Of a DNA stretch of 64,000 nucleotides, positions 1 to 9,739 are shown one piece after another. Within the stretch, counting starts at the first letter, position 1; every line of letters starts with the position of its first letter. A program made the translations under genes and the position numbers. The notes below the pieces were generated by a model. The model had not been told where the DNA came from, did not search any database, and worked only from the letters and a program-made list of their open reading frames with translations. Origin of the DNA: Rhodococcus sp. ARC_M5 (lineage in GTDB: Bacteria > Actinomycetota > Actinomycetes > Mycobacteriales > Mycobacteriaceae); the NCBI RefSeq assembly GCF_022810405.1, contig NZ_JALGQE010000001.1:62001-126000 (forward strand). The letters run 5' to 3'.

Positions 1-85
1 CACCGTGTTGGAGGTTGCCTCGGGTGTGTGTTTCGTACTCGATATCTTCTTCTGGCTCACACAGCGAATACTACGTTCGCGCCCG

Positions 86-1324
86 TCAGGTGTGCTCGCG
101 CCCGAGTGTGTCCGGAACTCGCGACCACCAGAGTCCAGCCAGCAACAGCAAAGCGCCCGTCACGGCGAAAGCGGGTCCGAACGAGACCTCTTCGACGATC
201 ATCCCGGCCACGATCGGGCCGATGACCGCGCCGACATCGGAGGCCATCTGGAATGCAGCCAGCACGGGCCCCCCGCGCGCCTTCGAGCCGATCACGTCGG
301 CAACCGAGGCCTGCTGGGCAGGGCTCATCAGACCCGATCCGATTCCGGCGATCAGCGACACCACGAGGAACAGCACCGGATCGTGGACGTACCCCATCAC
401 GACGGTGCCCACGCCGCACACCGCCAACCCACCCACCATGAAGGGCTTGCGTCCGCGCACATCGGACAGCCGACCTGCACTGGTGAGAACCAGCGCATTT
501 CCCACTGCGAACACGGTCAGCGCGATACCGACGAACACCTCGGATCGCTGCATCGCCTCGACGACGAACAACGGCACCAAGGCCACCCGAACGCCGAACA
601 CAGCCCAACCGTTGGCGAAATTCGACGCCAGCGCCGCCTGATACGACGGGATCCGCAACGCGGCGAGCAACGACATCGTGGGCGGTGCCGAGCCTTTCTC
701 CGGCTTGACGAGGTCGGAATTGCCCAGGGTGAAATACACGACGGCCGCGGCGATCACGAGAGCAACGGCATAGATGACGAACGGCACCCGCAGACCGAAT
801 CCCACGAGCGCGCCGCCGACGAGCGGACCGCCGATGGTTCCCAACAGGAAGGCGGTCGCATACAGGCCGGAGATGCGGCCGCGACTGGTCGGCGGACTGA
901 TCCTGATCAGCAATCCCAGTGCCGATACCGAGAACATCGTTGAGCCGATGCCGCCGAGTCCGCGAAACACCAGCAGCTGCCAATACGTCTGGGCCAGAGC
1001 GCACGCACCGGTCGACACCGCCACGATCAGCAGTCCGATCAGGTACACGGGCCGCTCGCCGAGCCGCTGCACCAGAGCACCACTGGCGGGTGCGAACAGC
1101 AACCGCATGAGAGCGAATGCACTGATGACCGCAGACGCCGCCGTGTACCCGACGCCGAATTCCCGGGCGAACTGTGGCAGAGCGGGCGCGACGATGCCGA
1201 ATCCGAGCGCGATGACGAACGCCGCCGACACCAGAACCCAGATCTCCGGTGGGAGCTTGCCTCCGGGTTGAAACGCCGGCTCGGGAGCCGAACTGTCGTG
1301 GTCGGGTGGAGGTGAGTCGGTCAC
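86..1324 (-). CDS. MFS transporter (drug-exporter type)
   Basis: A 412-residue integral membrane protein of the major facilitator superfamily, probably a proton-driven exporter of small molecules; the substrate cannot be read from sequence. After a Pro/Ser-rich cytoplasmic N-terminus there are about 12 hydrophobic segments in two halves. The loop between segments 2 and 3 carries the family motif A-like stretch [11 protein letters not shown], and the second half repeats it as [12 protein letters not shown]. The start is a GTG whose last two bases lie in the TGA stop of pgm upstream (GTGA overlap), so the two genes are translationally coupled, although no metabolic link is obvious. The 85 bases beyond its stop to the window edge show nothing I can assign. 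The family call is firm and the function open. Confidence 0.85.
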   Translation of the reverse strand: MTDSPPPDHDSSAPEPAFQPGGKLPPEIWVLVSAAFVIALGFGIVAPALPQFAREFGVGYTAASAVISAFALMRLLFAPASGALVQRLGERPVYLIGLLIVAVSTGACALAQTYWQLLVFRGLGGIGSTMFSVSALGLLIRISPPTSRGRISGLYATAFLLGTIGGPLVGGALVGFGLRVPFVIYAVALVIAAAVVYFTLGNSDLVKPEKGSAPPTMSLLAALRIPSYQAALASNFANGWAVFGVRVALVPLFVVEAMQRSEVFVGIALTVFAVGNALVLTSAGRLSDVRGRKPFMVGGLAVCGVGTVVMGYVHDPVLFLVVSLIAGIGSGLMSPAQQASVADVIGSKARGGPVLAAFQMASDVGAVIGPIVAGMIVEEVSFGPAFAVTGALLLLAGLWWSRVPDTLGREHT

Positions 1325-2961
1325 GAGCTCTCGAGTGCGGACGACACCAGTTCACGTGCTGCGGATTGAACCCGGGCGAGATGCTCCTCGCCCTGGAACG
1401 ACTCCGCGTAGATCTTGTACACGTCCTCGGTTCCGGATGGGCGCGCAGCGAACCAGGCGCTCTCCGTCGTCACTTTCAGGCCACCGAGTGCGGCTCCGTT
1501 TCCCGGAGCCTCGGTCAGCGTTGCCGTGATCGGTTCGCCTGCCAACTCGGTGGCGGTGATCTGGCTCGGCGAGAGCTTGGCGAGAACGGCTTTCTGCTCG
1601 CGGGTGGCCGGTGCATCGACGCGTGCATACGTCGGATTGCCGAACTTCTCAGTGAACTCGCTGTAGCGCTGCGATGGGGTGGATCCGGTGACGGCGGTGA
1701 TCTCGGACGCCAGCAGCGCGAGGATGATGCCGTCCTTGTCGGTGGTCCAGACTCGGCCGTTGTGTCGGAGGAACGACGCTCCGGCGCTCTCCTCGCCGCC
1801 GAACCCGAGCTCACCGGCGAGCAGGCCCGGAACGAACCATTTGAATCCGACCGGCACCTCGAGCAGTCGACGGCCGAGACCTGCGACGACCCGGTCGATC
1901 ATCGACGAGCTCACCAACGTCTTGCCCACTGCCGCCGTAGGTGACCAATCGGGTCGGTGCGTGAACAGATAGTCGATGGCAACGGCGAGGAAGTGATTGG
2001 GATTCATCAGACCACCGTCGGGAGTGACGATGCCGTGCCGGTCGGAGTCGGCGTCGTTGCCCGTCGAGATGTCGAACCGATCGCGGGCAGCGATGAGCGA
2101 AGCCATCGCGTTCGGCGACGAGCAATCCATCCTGATCTTGCCGTCGGTATCGAGGGTCATGAAGCGGAATGTGCCGTCCACCAACGGGTTCACCACGGTC
2201 AGGTCCAGATTGTGCCGCTCGGCGATGGCATCCCAGTAATCGACACTCGCACCGCCCAACGGATCTGCGCCGATGCGGACCCCGGCTGCCCGGATGGCGT
2301 CGAGGTCGAGCACGTTCGGCAGATCGTCCACGTAGGTGCCGAGGAAGTCGTAGCGTGAGACGCTCCCCGCGAACGCCTGCGCGAGCGTCACCCGCTTGAT
2401 GCCCGAAATGCCGGTGCGCAGAAGCTCGTTCGCGCGAGCGGCGATGACCGATGTGGCATCACTGTCGGCAGGACCGCCGTGCGGAGGGTTGTACTTGAAG
2501 CCGCCGTCCCGGGGCGGGTTGTGCGACGGAGTCACCACGATGCCGTCGGCCTTCGCCGCGGGGCCCGATTCGTTGTACCGAAGGATGGCGTGACTGACGG
2601 CCGGGGTCGGGGTGTACCGATCTCCCGAATCGACCAGTACGTCGACGTCGTTGGCCGCCAACACTTCCAGAGCCGTCGTCCAGGCGGGTTCCGACAACGC
2701 GTGGGTGTCCCGGCCGATGAACAACGGCCCGGTGATGCCTTGCGCAGCGCGGTACTCCACGATCGCCTGCGTCGTCGCAACGATGTGTGCCTCGTTGAAC
2801 GCCGAATCCAAGCTGGATCCTCGATGCCCTGATGTGCCGAACACCACCTGCTGGCTGGGTTCCGACACGTCGGGAACTCGCGAGTAGTACGCCGTCACGA
2901 GCTGCGAAAGATCTACCAGATCCTCCGGCAATGCAGTGGTTCCAGCTCTCTCGTGCGCCAC
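1321..2961 (-). CDS. pgm: Phosphoglucomutase, alpha-D-glucose-phosphate specific
   Basis: Cytosolic enzyme interconverting glucose 1-phosphate and glucose 6-phosphate, feeding glycogen, trehalose and cell-wall sugar nucleotides. The 546-residue length is normal for the bacterial Pgm family. All four active-site elements are visible: the phosphoserine loop TPSHNP near residue 145, the metal-binding loop DADSDRHG near 305, the sugar-binding loop [10 protein letters not shown] near 395, and the phosphate-binding loop [15 protein letters not shown] near the C-terminus. The N-terminal FGTSGHRG is also typical. Its stop overlaps the GTG start of the downstream MFS gene. No residue needed for catalysis seems missing. 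Confidence 0.96.
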   Translation of the reverse strand: MAHERAGTTALPEDLVDLSQLVTAYYSRVPDVSEPSQQVVFGTSGHRGSSLDSAFNEAHIVATTQAIVEYRAAQGITGPLFIGRDTHALSEPAWTTALEVLAANDVDVLVDSGDRYTPTPAVSHAILRYNESGPAAKADGIVVTPSHNPPRDGGFKYNPPHGGPADSDATSVIAARANELLRTGISGIKRVTLAQAFAGSVSRYDFLGTYVDDLPNVLDLDAIRAAGVRIGADPLGGASVDYWDAIAERHNLDLTVVNPLVDGTFRFMTLDTDGKIRMDCSSPNAMASLIAARDRFDISTGNDADSDRHGIVTPDGGLMNPNHFLAVAIDYLFTHRPDWSPTAAVGKTLVSSSMIDRVVAGLGRRLLEVPVGFKWFVPGLLAGELGFGGEESAGASFLRHNGRVWTTDKDGIILALLASEITAVTGSTPSQRYSEFTEKFGNPTYARVDAPATREQKAVLAKLSPSQITATELAGEPITATLTEAPGNGAALGGLKVTTESAWFAARPSGTEDVYKIYAESFQGEEHLARVQSAARELVSSALESS

Positions 2962-3031
2962 GATGCGCCTCCTCGTTGATCGACGAACCGAAATCCTCGA
3001 CCAACCCTAGCGCCGCTGCATCCCCCACGAG

Positions 3032-3823
3032 CTACTTGCTGGGTCCTTTCGGCGGCCGTGGGAGGAAATAGCTGGTCCGCTGCTGGTATTCGCGATACCC
3101 CGGACGCTTTTCCATGCTGCGCTCGAGCAACCGCGCACCGGTGGCGAACACCAGGAAGTACGTCATCGCGATGGGCGACAGCAACGTGAACACTCCGGGC
3201 CACGCCGACGCCGAGACGAGGAACAGTCCCCACCAGACGGCGGAGTCGCCGAAGTAGTTGGGGTGCCGCGTCCAGGACCACAGACCACGATCCATGACCT
3301 TGCCCTTGTTCGACGCGTCGGCCTTGAAGGCCGTCAACTGCGCATCCCCCACTGCCTCGAACGTCCATCCGAGAATCCATACCAGTACGCCGAGTACCAC
3401 GACCGGCAGAACGGATCCGTGTGCGACGGCGGATACCTGCAGCGGCAGGGACACGAACCACAGCGCAACCGCCTGCGTCAGGTAGATCTTCCGCAGGGCA
3501 TACAGGGTTTCGTTGCCGGTGGCCTTGGACAGCAGCTCGGTGTAGCGCGGATCCTCACCGTGTCCGCGCGAGCGTCGAAAGACGTGTACTGCGAGACGAA
3601 GCCCCCACACTCCGACGAGCACGAGTAGCAGCAGTCGTCGCCACAGATCACCTGTTCCGGTCGCAGCCGAGATCAGTGCGATCAGAACGAATCCGCCGCC
3701 CCACGTCACGTCCACGACGTTGTGGCGTCCGATGCGCGCGCCGATGAGGGCGGTGACGATCATCAGAACAGCGGTACCGCCGAGGCTCGCAAGCGATACG
3801 GTGAGGAAGTCGGACCAGTTCAC
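3032..3823 (-). CDS. DUF1295 membrane protein (steroid 5-alpha-reductase-like)
   Basis: An integral membrane protein of about 263 residues with roughly six hydrophobic segments. The C-terminal part (RHPNYFGDSAVWWGLF, then a final GYREYQQRTSYFLP) is the signature of the DUF1295 / 3-oxo-5-alpha-steroid 4-dehydrogenase C-terminal fold, which in characterised relatives binds NADPH or SAM. The start chosen is the GTG at 3823, which forms a GTGA overlap with the preceding Cfa gene; a GTG three codons upstream is also possible. It is the last gene of a five-gene overlapping cassette. I infer that it may reduce a lipid double bond made by its neighbours. No substrate is known from sequence, and a methyltransferase role (ICMT-like fold) is the alternative. 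Confidence 0.8.
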   Translation of the reverse strand: MNWSDFLTVSLASLGGTAVLMIVTALIGARIGRHNVVDVTWGGGFVLIALISAATGTGDLWRRLLLLVLVGVWGLRLAVHVFRRSRGHGEDPRYTELLSKATGNETLYALRKIYLTQAVALWFVSLPLQVSAVAHGSVLPVVVLGVLVWILGWTFEAVGDAQLTAFKADASNKGKVMDRGLWSWTRHPNYFGDSAVWWGLFLVSASAWPGVFTLLSPIAMTYFLVFATGARLLERSMEKRPGYREYQQRTSYFLPRPPKGPSK

Positions 3824-5145
3824 CGCGGGCACACCCACACCGGTCGTACCGATTCCATCTCGGACGGTCCGTTCTCGGACCGAACCGCCAGAATCTGGTC
3901 GACGCCCATCCTGTTGTCTCGGAAGGCCATTCCGCCGCCGATCAGGTACAGCCGCCACACGCGAGCGACCTCTTCCCCGACCATCGCCACCACGTCGTCG
4001 AAACGCGCCTCGAAGCGCTCGGTCCAGACATCGACGGTCCGCACGTAATGTTCACGGAGGGCGTGGACGTCGCGAACCTCGAGCCCTGCCTCCTCGATCA
4101 TTGCAACGGTCCGCCCCACCGGGCGCATGTACATGTCCGGCGCGATGAACGATTCGATGAATGCTCCGCCGCCGGGATTGTCGCCTTCCCGCCGCGACAT
4201 CTGCTGAATCAGCACGCGTCCACCAGGCTTGACGTTGCTGTGCAGTGCCGCAGCGTAAGTCGGGTAATTGGCCTCCCCCACATGCTCACCCATCTCGATC
4301 GACGCCACCGCGTCGAAGGGCCCGTCCGGAATCTCTCGATAATCCTGAATACGGATCTCGACGTTGTCCTGAAGTCCTCGGTCGGCAATTCGCTTGTCGA
4401 TGAGGGCTTTCTGTTCGCGCGAGATGGTCACCCCGACGACCTGCGCTCCGTACTCCTGAGCCGCGTGCAGGCTCAGGGACCCCCAGCCGCAGCCGACGTC
4501 GAGAAAGCGTTGCCCTGCGCGCTTGTCGAGCCCGATCTTTCGGCAGACGAGGTCGAGTTTGTCGCGCTGGGCATCGTCGAGGGTGTAGTCCGGCGAATCC
4601 GAGGTCCAGTACGCGGACGAGTACGCCATGTGCGAATCGAGTACCAATTCGTAGAAATCGTTCGACAGGTCGTAATGGTGGCTGATCGCAGCTCGGTCAC
4701 GGAGCACCGAGTGCAGCCGCCCCTTCACCGATGCCTGCGACACGGGCGGCGGCAGTGGGCGGCCGAACACTCCGAGATCCTTGGCCAGTTTTGCCAACCG
4801 CAGGAGCGACGCCGGCCCCGGTCGGATCGCCGAGAGTCGGCGCTCACGCACCACACCCCAGACGTGATCGAGGGCCGCGGCCAGATCGCCGTCGACGTCC
4901 AGCTCCCCGGTGACGTATGCCTGCGCGGCACCGAGTTCGCCGGGGCTCCACAGCAATCGCCGAAGAGCGCTCGGGCTCCACAACAGCACTCGCGGTGCCG
5001 ATGCATCTCCCGCAACGGATCCGTCCCATGCCTGGAGCCGAACGGGAAGCGGACCACCCACGAGGGGTTCTATCAACTCGGCAATCCGATGTGCGACACC
5101 GACACTGCGATCGGTCCTGTCCACGGAAAGTGTCGAGGTGGTCAT
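3820..5145 (-). CDS. Cyclopropane-fatty-acyl-phospholipid synthase family methyltransferase (first paralog)
   Basis: A SAM-dependent methyltransferase of about 441 residues acting on unsaturated acyl chains of membrane phospholipids. Members make cyclopropane, 10-methylene/10-methyl or related fatty acids. The SAM-binding loop reads FLDVGCGWGSLSLHA near residue 205, followed by the Cfa-type segment SIEMGEHVGEANYPTY. An N-terminal domain of about 150 residues precedes the Rossmann fold, as in E. coli Cfa. The ATG at 5145 was chosen because it overlaps the TGA of the preceding gene (ATGA). It differs clearly from the adjacent paralog, for example in the segment after the catalytic loop, so the two probably act on different substrates or steps. 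The exact product is unknown. Confidence 0.88.
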   Translation of the reverse strand: MTTSTLSVDRTDRSVGVAHRIAELIEPLVGGPLPVRLQAWDGSVAGDASAPRVLLWSPSALRRLLWSPGELGAAQAYVTGELDVDGDLAAALDHVWGVVRERRLSAIRPGPASLLRLAKLAKDLGVFGRPLPPPVSQASVKGRLHSVLRDRAAISHHYDLSNDFYELVLDSHMAYSSAYWTSDSPDYTLDDAQRDKLDLVCRKIGLDKRAGQRFLDVGCGWGSLSLHAAQEYGAQVVGVTISREQKALIDKRIADRGLQDNVEIRIQDYREIPDGPFDAVASIEMGEHVGEANYPTYAAALHSNVKPGGRVLIQQMSRREGDNPGGGAFIESFIAPDMYMRPVGRTVAMIEEAGLEVRDVHALREHYVRTVDVWTERFEARFDDVVAMVGEEVARVWRLYLIGGGMAFRDNRMGVDQILAVRSENGPSEMESVRPVWVCPR

Positions 5146-6455
5146 CGGTTGTCCCTTCGGTCGAGCACGATCTGTTGAACGTCGAGGTACCCGGATCTGA
5201 ATCCGGCCTCCGAGTAGCACAGGTAGAAGTGCCACATTCGTGCGAACACCTCGTCGAAACCGAGTTCCTCGGCCTCGCTGCGGTACTCACGGAAACTTCG
5301 GTCCCACTGGGCGAGGGTTCGCGCGTAGTGATCGCCCATGGACAGACGCTCGCGAACTCGAAGCGAGGTGTGCTGCTCGGTCACTTCCTCGATGGCCCGC
5401 ACCGACGGCAGGAACCCGCCGGGAAATATGTACTTGTGCACCCAGGTATACGTATTTCGGGTAGCCAGCATTCGGTCGTGCGGCATCGTGATGGCCTGCA
5501 GGGCAACCCGCCCACCCGGCGCGAGCAACGAGTCGATCGTCTCGAAGTACGTTCCCCAGTACTGATGCCCGACGGCCTCGATCATCTCGACCGACACGAT
5601 CGCGTCGTACTCGCCGTCGACCAAGCGGTAGTCGAGGAGATCGATCTGGATCCGATCTGCGTAACCGGCAGCGGCACAGCGCTTACGCGCCAGTTCCTGC
5701 TGTTCGGTCGACAGGGTCACCGACCGGACCGTCGCACCACGAGCGGCCGCACGAATGGCCAGCTCGCCCCATCCGGTACCGATCTCGAGCACCCTGGTTC
5801 CCTCGCCGACGCCCGCCCGGTCCAGTAGCCGGTCGATCTTGCGGCGCTGAGACTCGGCGAGCTCCTCACTGTCGTCGTCGTTTCCCGATTCGGCGAACAA
5901 CGCACTGGAGTAGGTCATCGTCTCGTCGAGGAAGAGTTCGAAGAGGTCGTTCGACAGGTCGTAGTGGCGCGAGATGTTCGATCGCGTGTTCTTGGTCGTA
6001 TTCCGCTCGCTCCGTGGAGGCTTGGGGATATAGAGCCCTCGGAGGCGCTGCAGGGACTTCGGAATCAGGGACGCCATGCGCCGGGCGAAGACCTCGAGCA
6101 CGGCACTGAGATCCTCGGCATCCCAGTCTCCGGCCATGTATGCCTCACCGAATCCGATGAGTCCGCTGTCGCCGACTCGCGCGGCGAAGTCGTGTGGCCG
6201 ATAGACGGTCATCAACGGGGCGTCGGCCGAGCCGGCCCCGATCACCTCGCTGTCGGGCATCGCGACACGAACCTGCAATCGCGCGACCGCGCGGCGGAAG
6301 AGGAAGTCGGCGACGGGTGCTGCGGCTGCAACCTTCATGCCACCGGGAACCTGGGCGATCTGAGGCCAGACCCGTGGATCCACCAGCGGGCGTGGACCGA
6401 CAGCGGAACCACCGTACGGGTTCGACACAGAATCGGCCTTCGACACAGTTGTCAT
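5142..6455 (-). CDS. Cyclopropane-fatty-acyl-phospholipid synthase family methyltransferase (UfaA1-like paralog)
   Basis: A second Cfa-type SAM-dependent methyltransferase, about 437 residues. The SAM loop is VLEIGTGWGELAIRA near residue 215, followed by SVEMIEAVGHQYW and the motif HKYIFPGGFLPSVRAI, typical of Cfa and of mycobacterial UfaA1 (Rv0447c). The immediate upstream order flavoprotein, DUF1365, Cfa matches Rv0449c-Rv0448c-Rv0447c of M. tuberculosis, a locus linked in the literature to tuberculostearic acid. The start is the ATG at 6455 in an ATGA overlap with the DUF1365 gene. The role in methylating a phospholipid-bound monounsaturated chain is inferred from family and context. Whether the product is cyclopropyl, methylene or methyl cannot be decided here. 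Confidence 0.88.
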   Translation of the reverse strand: MTTVSKADSVSNPYGGSAVGPRPLVDPRVWPQIAQVPGGMKVAAAAPVADFLFRRAVARLQVRVAMPDSEVIGAGSADAPLMTVYRPHDFAARVGDSGLIGFGEAYMAGDWDAEDLSAVLEVFARRMASLIPKSLQRLRGLYIPKPPRSERNTTKNTRSNISRHYDLSNDLFELFLDETMTYSSALFAESGNDDDSEELAESQRRKIDRLLDRAGVGEGTRVLEIGTGWGELAIRAAARGATVRSVTLSTEQQELARKRCAAAGYADRIQIDLLDYRLVDGEYDAIVSVEMIEAVGHQYWGTYFETIDSLLAPGGRVALQAITMPHDRMLATRNTYTWVHKYIFPGGFLPSVRAIEEVTEQHTSLRVRERLSMGDHYARTLAQWDRSFREYRSEAEELGFDEVFARMWHFYLCYSEAGFRSGYLDVQQIVLDRRDNR

Positions 6456-7231
6456 CTGTTGGCCCCTTCCTTCTGGAATTCTCGCGCCCCGGGAGGGACA
6501 GGTTTCCGAACGATCTTCAGACCCCGCGCCCAGAGCCGAATGCCTTGCCAGCGGATCTGTATCACCACCCGTAACGGCGCACACGGGATCTCGAGTGCGG
6601 TGCGGAGAATGGACCTCGACGTCACCTCGCGTCGACGGCCGTCGACGGTCGCCACGAACGGAGGCTGCCCGGGACGTTCGAGAACGATCGACAGGCGGAG
6701 TGCAGCGTCCGGCTCGGGCAGCTGCATGGAGTACTCGCCGTCCACGTCGTTGAACGGCGAGACGTAGAACTCCTTGGCCGTCCGCGCCGAGCCGCGCCTA
6801 TCGGTGTGCAGTAGATACCGGTATCGCTCGCCGTAGGTGTTGTGCACCTCCGCCACCACGCAGCGGAGCTCTCCGTCCTGGTCGTGACACCAGTACACAC
6901 TCAATGGGTTGAACGTGTGCCCGAACACTCGCGCACTGGCCAACATCGTGATTCGTCCGCCGCCGAGGTCGATACCGCTCTCCGCAAGGAAGGCGTCGAC
7001 GTTCTGGCGGATGGTGGCGTCGGGGTCACCGAGGTGGTCACGTGGGTCGAACGAGGCCAGCGGTCGCAGTATCCGGGGCAATTCGGGAAGTGCGTCGAGA
7101 TCGACGAACCAGCTGTAACTCCTGTACGAGAACGTATTTCGAATCGGCGCGCGTCGAACGTGGTCGATCCGAGTGCGATACAACGCCGCCCCGTGTGCGC
7201 GGGTGGTCGGCAGAACCGATGTCAGAGCCAC
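6452..7231 (-). CDS. DUF1365 family protein
   Basis: About 259 residues of the DUF1365 family, found almost always next to an amine-oxidase-like flavoprotein and a Cfa methyltransferase. It starts with LYRTRIDHVRRAPIRNTFSYRSYSWFVDLD, shows GGRITMLASARVFGHTFNPLSVYWCHD in its middle, and has YVSPFNDVDGEY further on, all well-conserved family blocks rich in His and Asn. There is no signal peptide or membrane segment. The GTG at 7231 overlaps the end of the flavoprotein gene by 10 bases; the longer upstream frame is not protein-like. Function is not established. From context I infer a lipid-modifying or lipid-presenting partner of the neighbouring enzymes. Confidence 0.85.
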   Translation of the reverse strand: MALTSVLPTTRAHGAALYRTRIDHVRRAPIRNTFSYRSYSWFVDLDALPELPRILRPLASFDPRDHLGDPDATIRQNVDAFLAESGIDLGGGRITMLASARVFGHTFNPLSVYWCHDQDGELRCVVAEVHNTYGERYRYLLHTDRRGSARTAKEFYVSPFNDVDGEYSMQLPEPDAALRLSIVLERPGQPPFVATVDGRRREVTSRSILRTALEIPCAPLRVVIQIRWQGIRLWARGLKIVRKPVPPGAREFQKEGANR

Positions 7232-8493
7232 GTGGCCCCCACCCGTTGTGCGGCGCGCGCGCCCGACAACGCACCGTCCTCGTGAAATCCCCAGCCGTGG
7301 TACGCACCGGCGAATACCAGTGTGTCGGTATCCAATTCGGGAAGTCGACGCTGCGCTGCAACCGATTCGGGGGTGTACTGAGGGTGTTCGTAGGTCATCT
7401 CGTCGAGTACCGCGTTCGGGTCGATCCGATCCGCTCCACCGAGGGTGACGAGCATTCTGCGATCGGTGTCGCCCAGGCGCTGCAACCTGGTCAGGTCGTA
7501 GCTGACCAGCACCCGATCGGGCCTGGCCGTGCACGACGGGAGGTGGTAGTTCCACGATGCACGCGCCCTGGTGTTCTTCGGCAACACCGACGAGTCGGTG
7601 TGCAGTTGCGTGTGATTGGTGGAGTACGGCATCGCTCCCAGGATGCTGTGCTCGAGCGCCGTCGGTTCTGCGAGCATCTTCAGCGCGGCACCGGGATGCA
7701 CGGCGATCACGGCCGCGTCGAACGTGCGCAGGCGGTCGTGGCCGTCGCGGATCTGCACGGAGTCCTCGGACCTGTAGACCGCGCGCACCGGGGTGTCGAG
7801 CAGTACCTCGTCGATGTGCTGCGCAACCCGGCGAACGTATTCGATGGATCCGCCGGTGACGGTGCGCCAGGTGGGTGATCCTGTGACGGTGAGCATTCCG
7901 TGGTGCCGAAGGAAGGTGAACAGGTAGCGAGCCGGGTAGGCGAGCGCAGTGTCCGGGTCACACGACCACACCGCCGACACCAACGGTGTCATGAAATGGG
8001 ACTCGAAGTACGCCGAGAACGAGTGATCTTCGAGAAACTGCGCGAGAGTCGTCTCGGACTCGACCGGTTCGGCACTGTCCAGCAGTTCGTTGGCCAGGCG
8101 ATGAAAACGCTTGACGTCGAGCAACATCGACACGAATCGTGGCTTGAACACCGCCGTACGCTGCGCGAGAATTCCGCGCATACCCTGGCCGCCCGAGTAC
8201 TCGAGCCCGCACCCGTCGCAGCGCACGGACATGCTCATGTCCGAATCCTGCGTCGGCACGTCGAGTTCGTCGAACAACCGCAGCAGAGTCGGATACGTCC
8301 GGTCGTTGTGCACGATGAACCCGGTATCGACGCCTACCGGACCGTCGGGGCCGTCCACGTAGTGGGTGTCCGCGTGACCACCGAGCCGAGAGTCCGCCTC
8401 GTACAGCGTCACCGACGAGTTCTTCGACAGTGCGTATGCGGCCGTCAGGCCTGCGATACCGCTCCCGACCACCGCGATACGACGGCGCATCAC
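7222..8493 (-). CDS. FAD-dependent amine-oxidase-like oxidoreductase
   Basis: A 423-residue flavoprotein of the NAD(P)-binding / amine-oxidase-like group that accompanies DUF1365 and Cfa genes. The dinucleotide-binding motif VVGSGIAGLTAAYAL lies at residues 7-21, with the second-strand acid at YEADSRLGGHADT and the conserved DTGFIVHNDRTYPTL near residue 57. The C-terminus has the FAD-contacting stretch LVFAGAYHGWGFHEDGA. It is thought to desaturate or otherwise oxidise lipid-bound acyl chains with its neighbours, but that is inference. The GTG at 8493 overlaps the hydrolase stop (GTGA), and an ATG at 8490 is equally possible. It is the first of five overlapping lipid genes. Confidence 0.87.
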   Translation of the reverse strand: MMRRRIAVVGSGIAGLTAAYALSKNSSVTLYEADSRLGGHADTHYVDGPDGPVGVDTGFIVHNDRTYPTLLRLFDELDVPTQDSDMSMSVRCDGCGLEYSGGQGMRGILAQRTAVFKPRFVSMLLDVKRFHRLANELLDSAEPVESETTLAQFLEDHSFSAYFESHFMTPLVSAVWSCDPDTALAYPARYLFTFLRHHGMLTVTGSPTWRTVTGGSIEYVRRVAQHIDEVLLDTPVRAVYRSEDSVQIRDGHDRLRTFDAAVIAVHPGAALKMLAEPTALEHSILGAMPYSTNHTQLHTDSSVLPKNTRARASWNYHLPSCTARPDRVLVSYDLTRLQRLGDTDRRMLVTLGGADRIDPNAVLDEMTYEHPQYTPESVAAQRRLPELDTDTLVFAGAYHGWGFHEDGALSGARAAQRVGATWL

Positions 8494-9185
8494 GACGGTG
8501 TGCCCATGCAGTCGGCCTGCGCATCGGCGGCGATACCGAGAACGAAGTCACGCGTCGCCCTCGACCAGAGCTGCGGATTGCGCAGCATGAAATGCCCACC
8601 CGGAACGGAAAGATAGCGAGCGGAAGCCCCGCGCGCCGCCGCACGTTCGGTCGCACGGCGCGAGGTTCTCGGATCGGTCCACTTGTCTGCAGTCCCGTGG
8701 ACGACGAGCAACGCATGATGCGGCCCGAATCCGTCGGCCTCCACACCTTCCGGCCACCACGGGGCCAGAGCCACCACACCCACGATTTTCCGGGTCGTTT
8801 CTGCAGGCTCCACTCCCGCGACAGAAGGGTCGTCGATCAGGGCAGCTGCGGTGCGGCCACCCATCGAATGGCCGACGACCACGACGTGAGCGTCTGGATG
8901 CTCGGCGTGGATCCGGTTCAGTGCCCACCGGGCGTCCTCGACCGGTGACCGTTCGGGGGCGTTCCAACCACGAAACCGATACTGCAACTGCTGCACCGAT
9001 ATGCCGTGTGCTCTGCCCGCGCGCCGAAGCATCCAGGTGAACGGCCACATTCGCAGACCGGCCAGGTGCCAGGGCCTACTGCGTGCCCGGCTCACATCCT
9101 TGCCGCCGCCGAGGACCAACACGACCAGTGCAGGCTCGGACACTCTTCTGCCGGTGCGCAGAACTGGAGTCGGCTCGTTGCTCAT
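8490..9185 (-). CDS. Alpha/beta hydrolase
   Basis: About 231 residues of the alpha/beta hydrolase fold. The nucleophile elbow is VVGHSMGGRTAAAL (Ser in G-H-S-M-G); the probable acid is in VVHGTADKWTDP and the catalytic His in SVPGGHFMLRNP. There is no signal peptide, so it is probably cytosolic. The ATG at 9185 was chosen; the frame stays open upstream but that stretch runs toward the tmRNA terminator. It overlaps the flavoprotein start by four bases and is the promoter-proximal gene of the lipid cassette, so an esterase or lipase role on the same lipids is plausible. The substrate is unknown. Confidence 0.82.
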   Translation of the reverse strand: MSNEPTPVLRTGRRVSEPALVVLVLGGGKDVSRARSRPWHLAGLRMWPFTWMLRRAGRAHGISVQQLQYRFRGWNAPERSPVEDARWALNRIHAEHPDAHVVVVGHSMGGRTAAALIDDPSVAGVEPAETTRKIVGVVALAPWWPEGVEADGFGPHHALLVVHGTADKWTDPRTSRRATERAAARGASARYLSVPGGHFMLRNPQLWSRATRDFVLGIAADAQADCMGTPS

Positions 9186-9263
9186 GACCACTATTCGGCA
9201 CCGCGGTCGCTTCGGGTGGGATGGGTCCTGCCGAGTGGACAGTGACCTGTCCGACACAGAAAG

Positions 9264-9300
9264 AAGACCGGGCCGAGAGTGTGTCTCTCGGCCCGGTCTT
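9264..9300 (-). terminator. Intrinsic terminator of ssrA
   Basis: A perfect 16-base-pair stem (AAGACCGGGCCGAGAG with its complement) around a five-base loop, directly 3' of the tmRNA. On the minus strand it is followed by a T-rich tract (CTTTCTG). It can stop transcription leaving ssrA and separates it from the hydrolase operon. Confidence 0.88.
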
Positions 9301-9306
9301 CGTCGG

Positions 9307-9674
9307 TGGAGCTGCCGGGAATCGAACCCGGGTCCTCTGCTGCATTGCCAGGGCTTCTCCGTGTGCAGTCCGCTATGTCTCTACTTGGATCTCCCGATCT
9401 CGCGAACAAGTCAGGATGACGATCCCAGCCACTGTTTGATGTTCCTCATCATCCCGCGGCCGGATGAATCGGTGAGCCCTCTAGCTGATGCCAGTACCCG
9501 GACCGAGGGCGAGCCCGGACTGACAGACACGCAGTCGCTACTTAGGCAGCGAGTGCGTAGTCGCGCTGATTGGAATCGGCGCTTATAAGGTTGCGATGAC
9601 GCTTACGGTGGTCTCTCGCCTGCACCGACACGCTTCCCCTGACTCAACATACAAAGTCGAAACCGTTCAGCCCC
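9307..9674 (-). ncRNA. ssrA: Transfer-messenger RNA (tmRNA)
   Basis: A one-piece tmRNA of about 368 nucleotides that rescues ribosomes stalled on non-stop mRNA together with SmpB. The 5' end GGGGCTGAACGGTTTCGACT and the 3' T-arm and acceptor (GGGTTCGATTCCCGGCAGCTCCA) form the tRNA-like domain. The acceptor stem GGGGCTG pairs with CAGCTCC; the following genomic bases are CCG, so CCA is not encoded. The tag ORF ends with codons for ADSNQRDYALAA then TAA (9542-9580), an actinobacterial tag close to that of mycobacteria. smpB lies about 2.4 kb away on the same strand, separated by two unrelated genes. Confidence 0.96.
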
Positions 9675-9739
9675 GTATGTTCCCGAACACTGTGCCCGGG
9701 CTATTCAGTGTAACGCCTCGCATGGCCACATTCATCCCA

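Noticed and set aside
57-1355. 432-codon open frame overlapping the MFS transporter
   Set aside because: Arg/Gly/His-rich composition typical of a shadow frame in high-GC DNA; the other frame encodes a clear 12-helix transporter.
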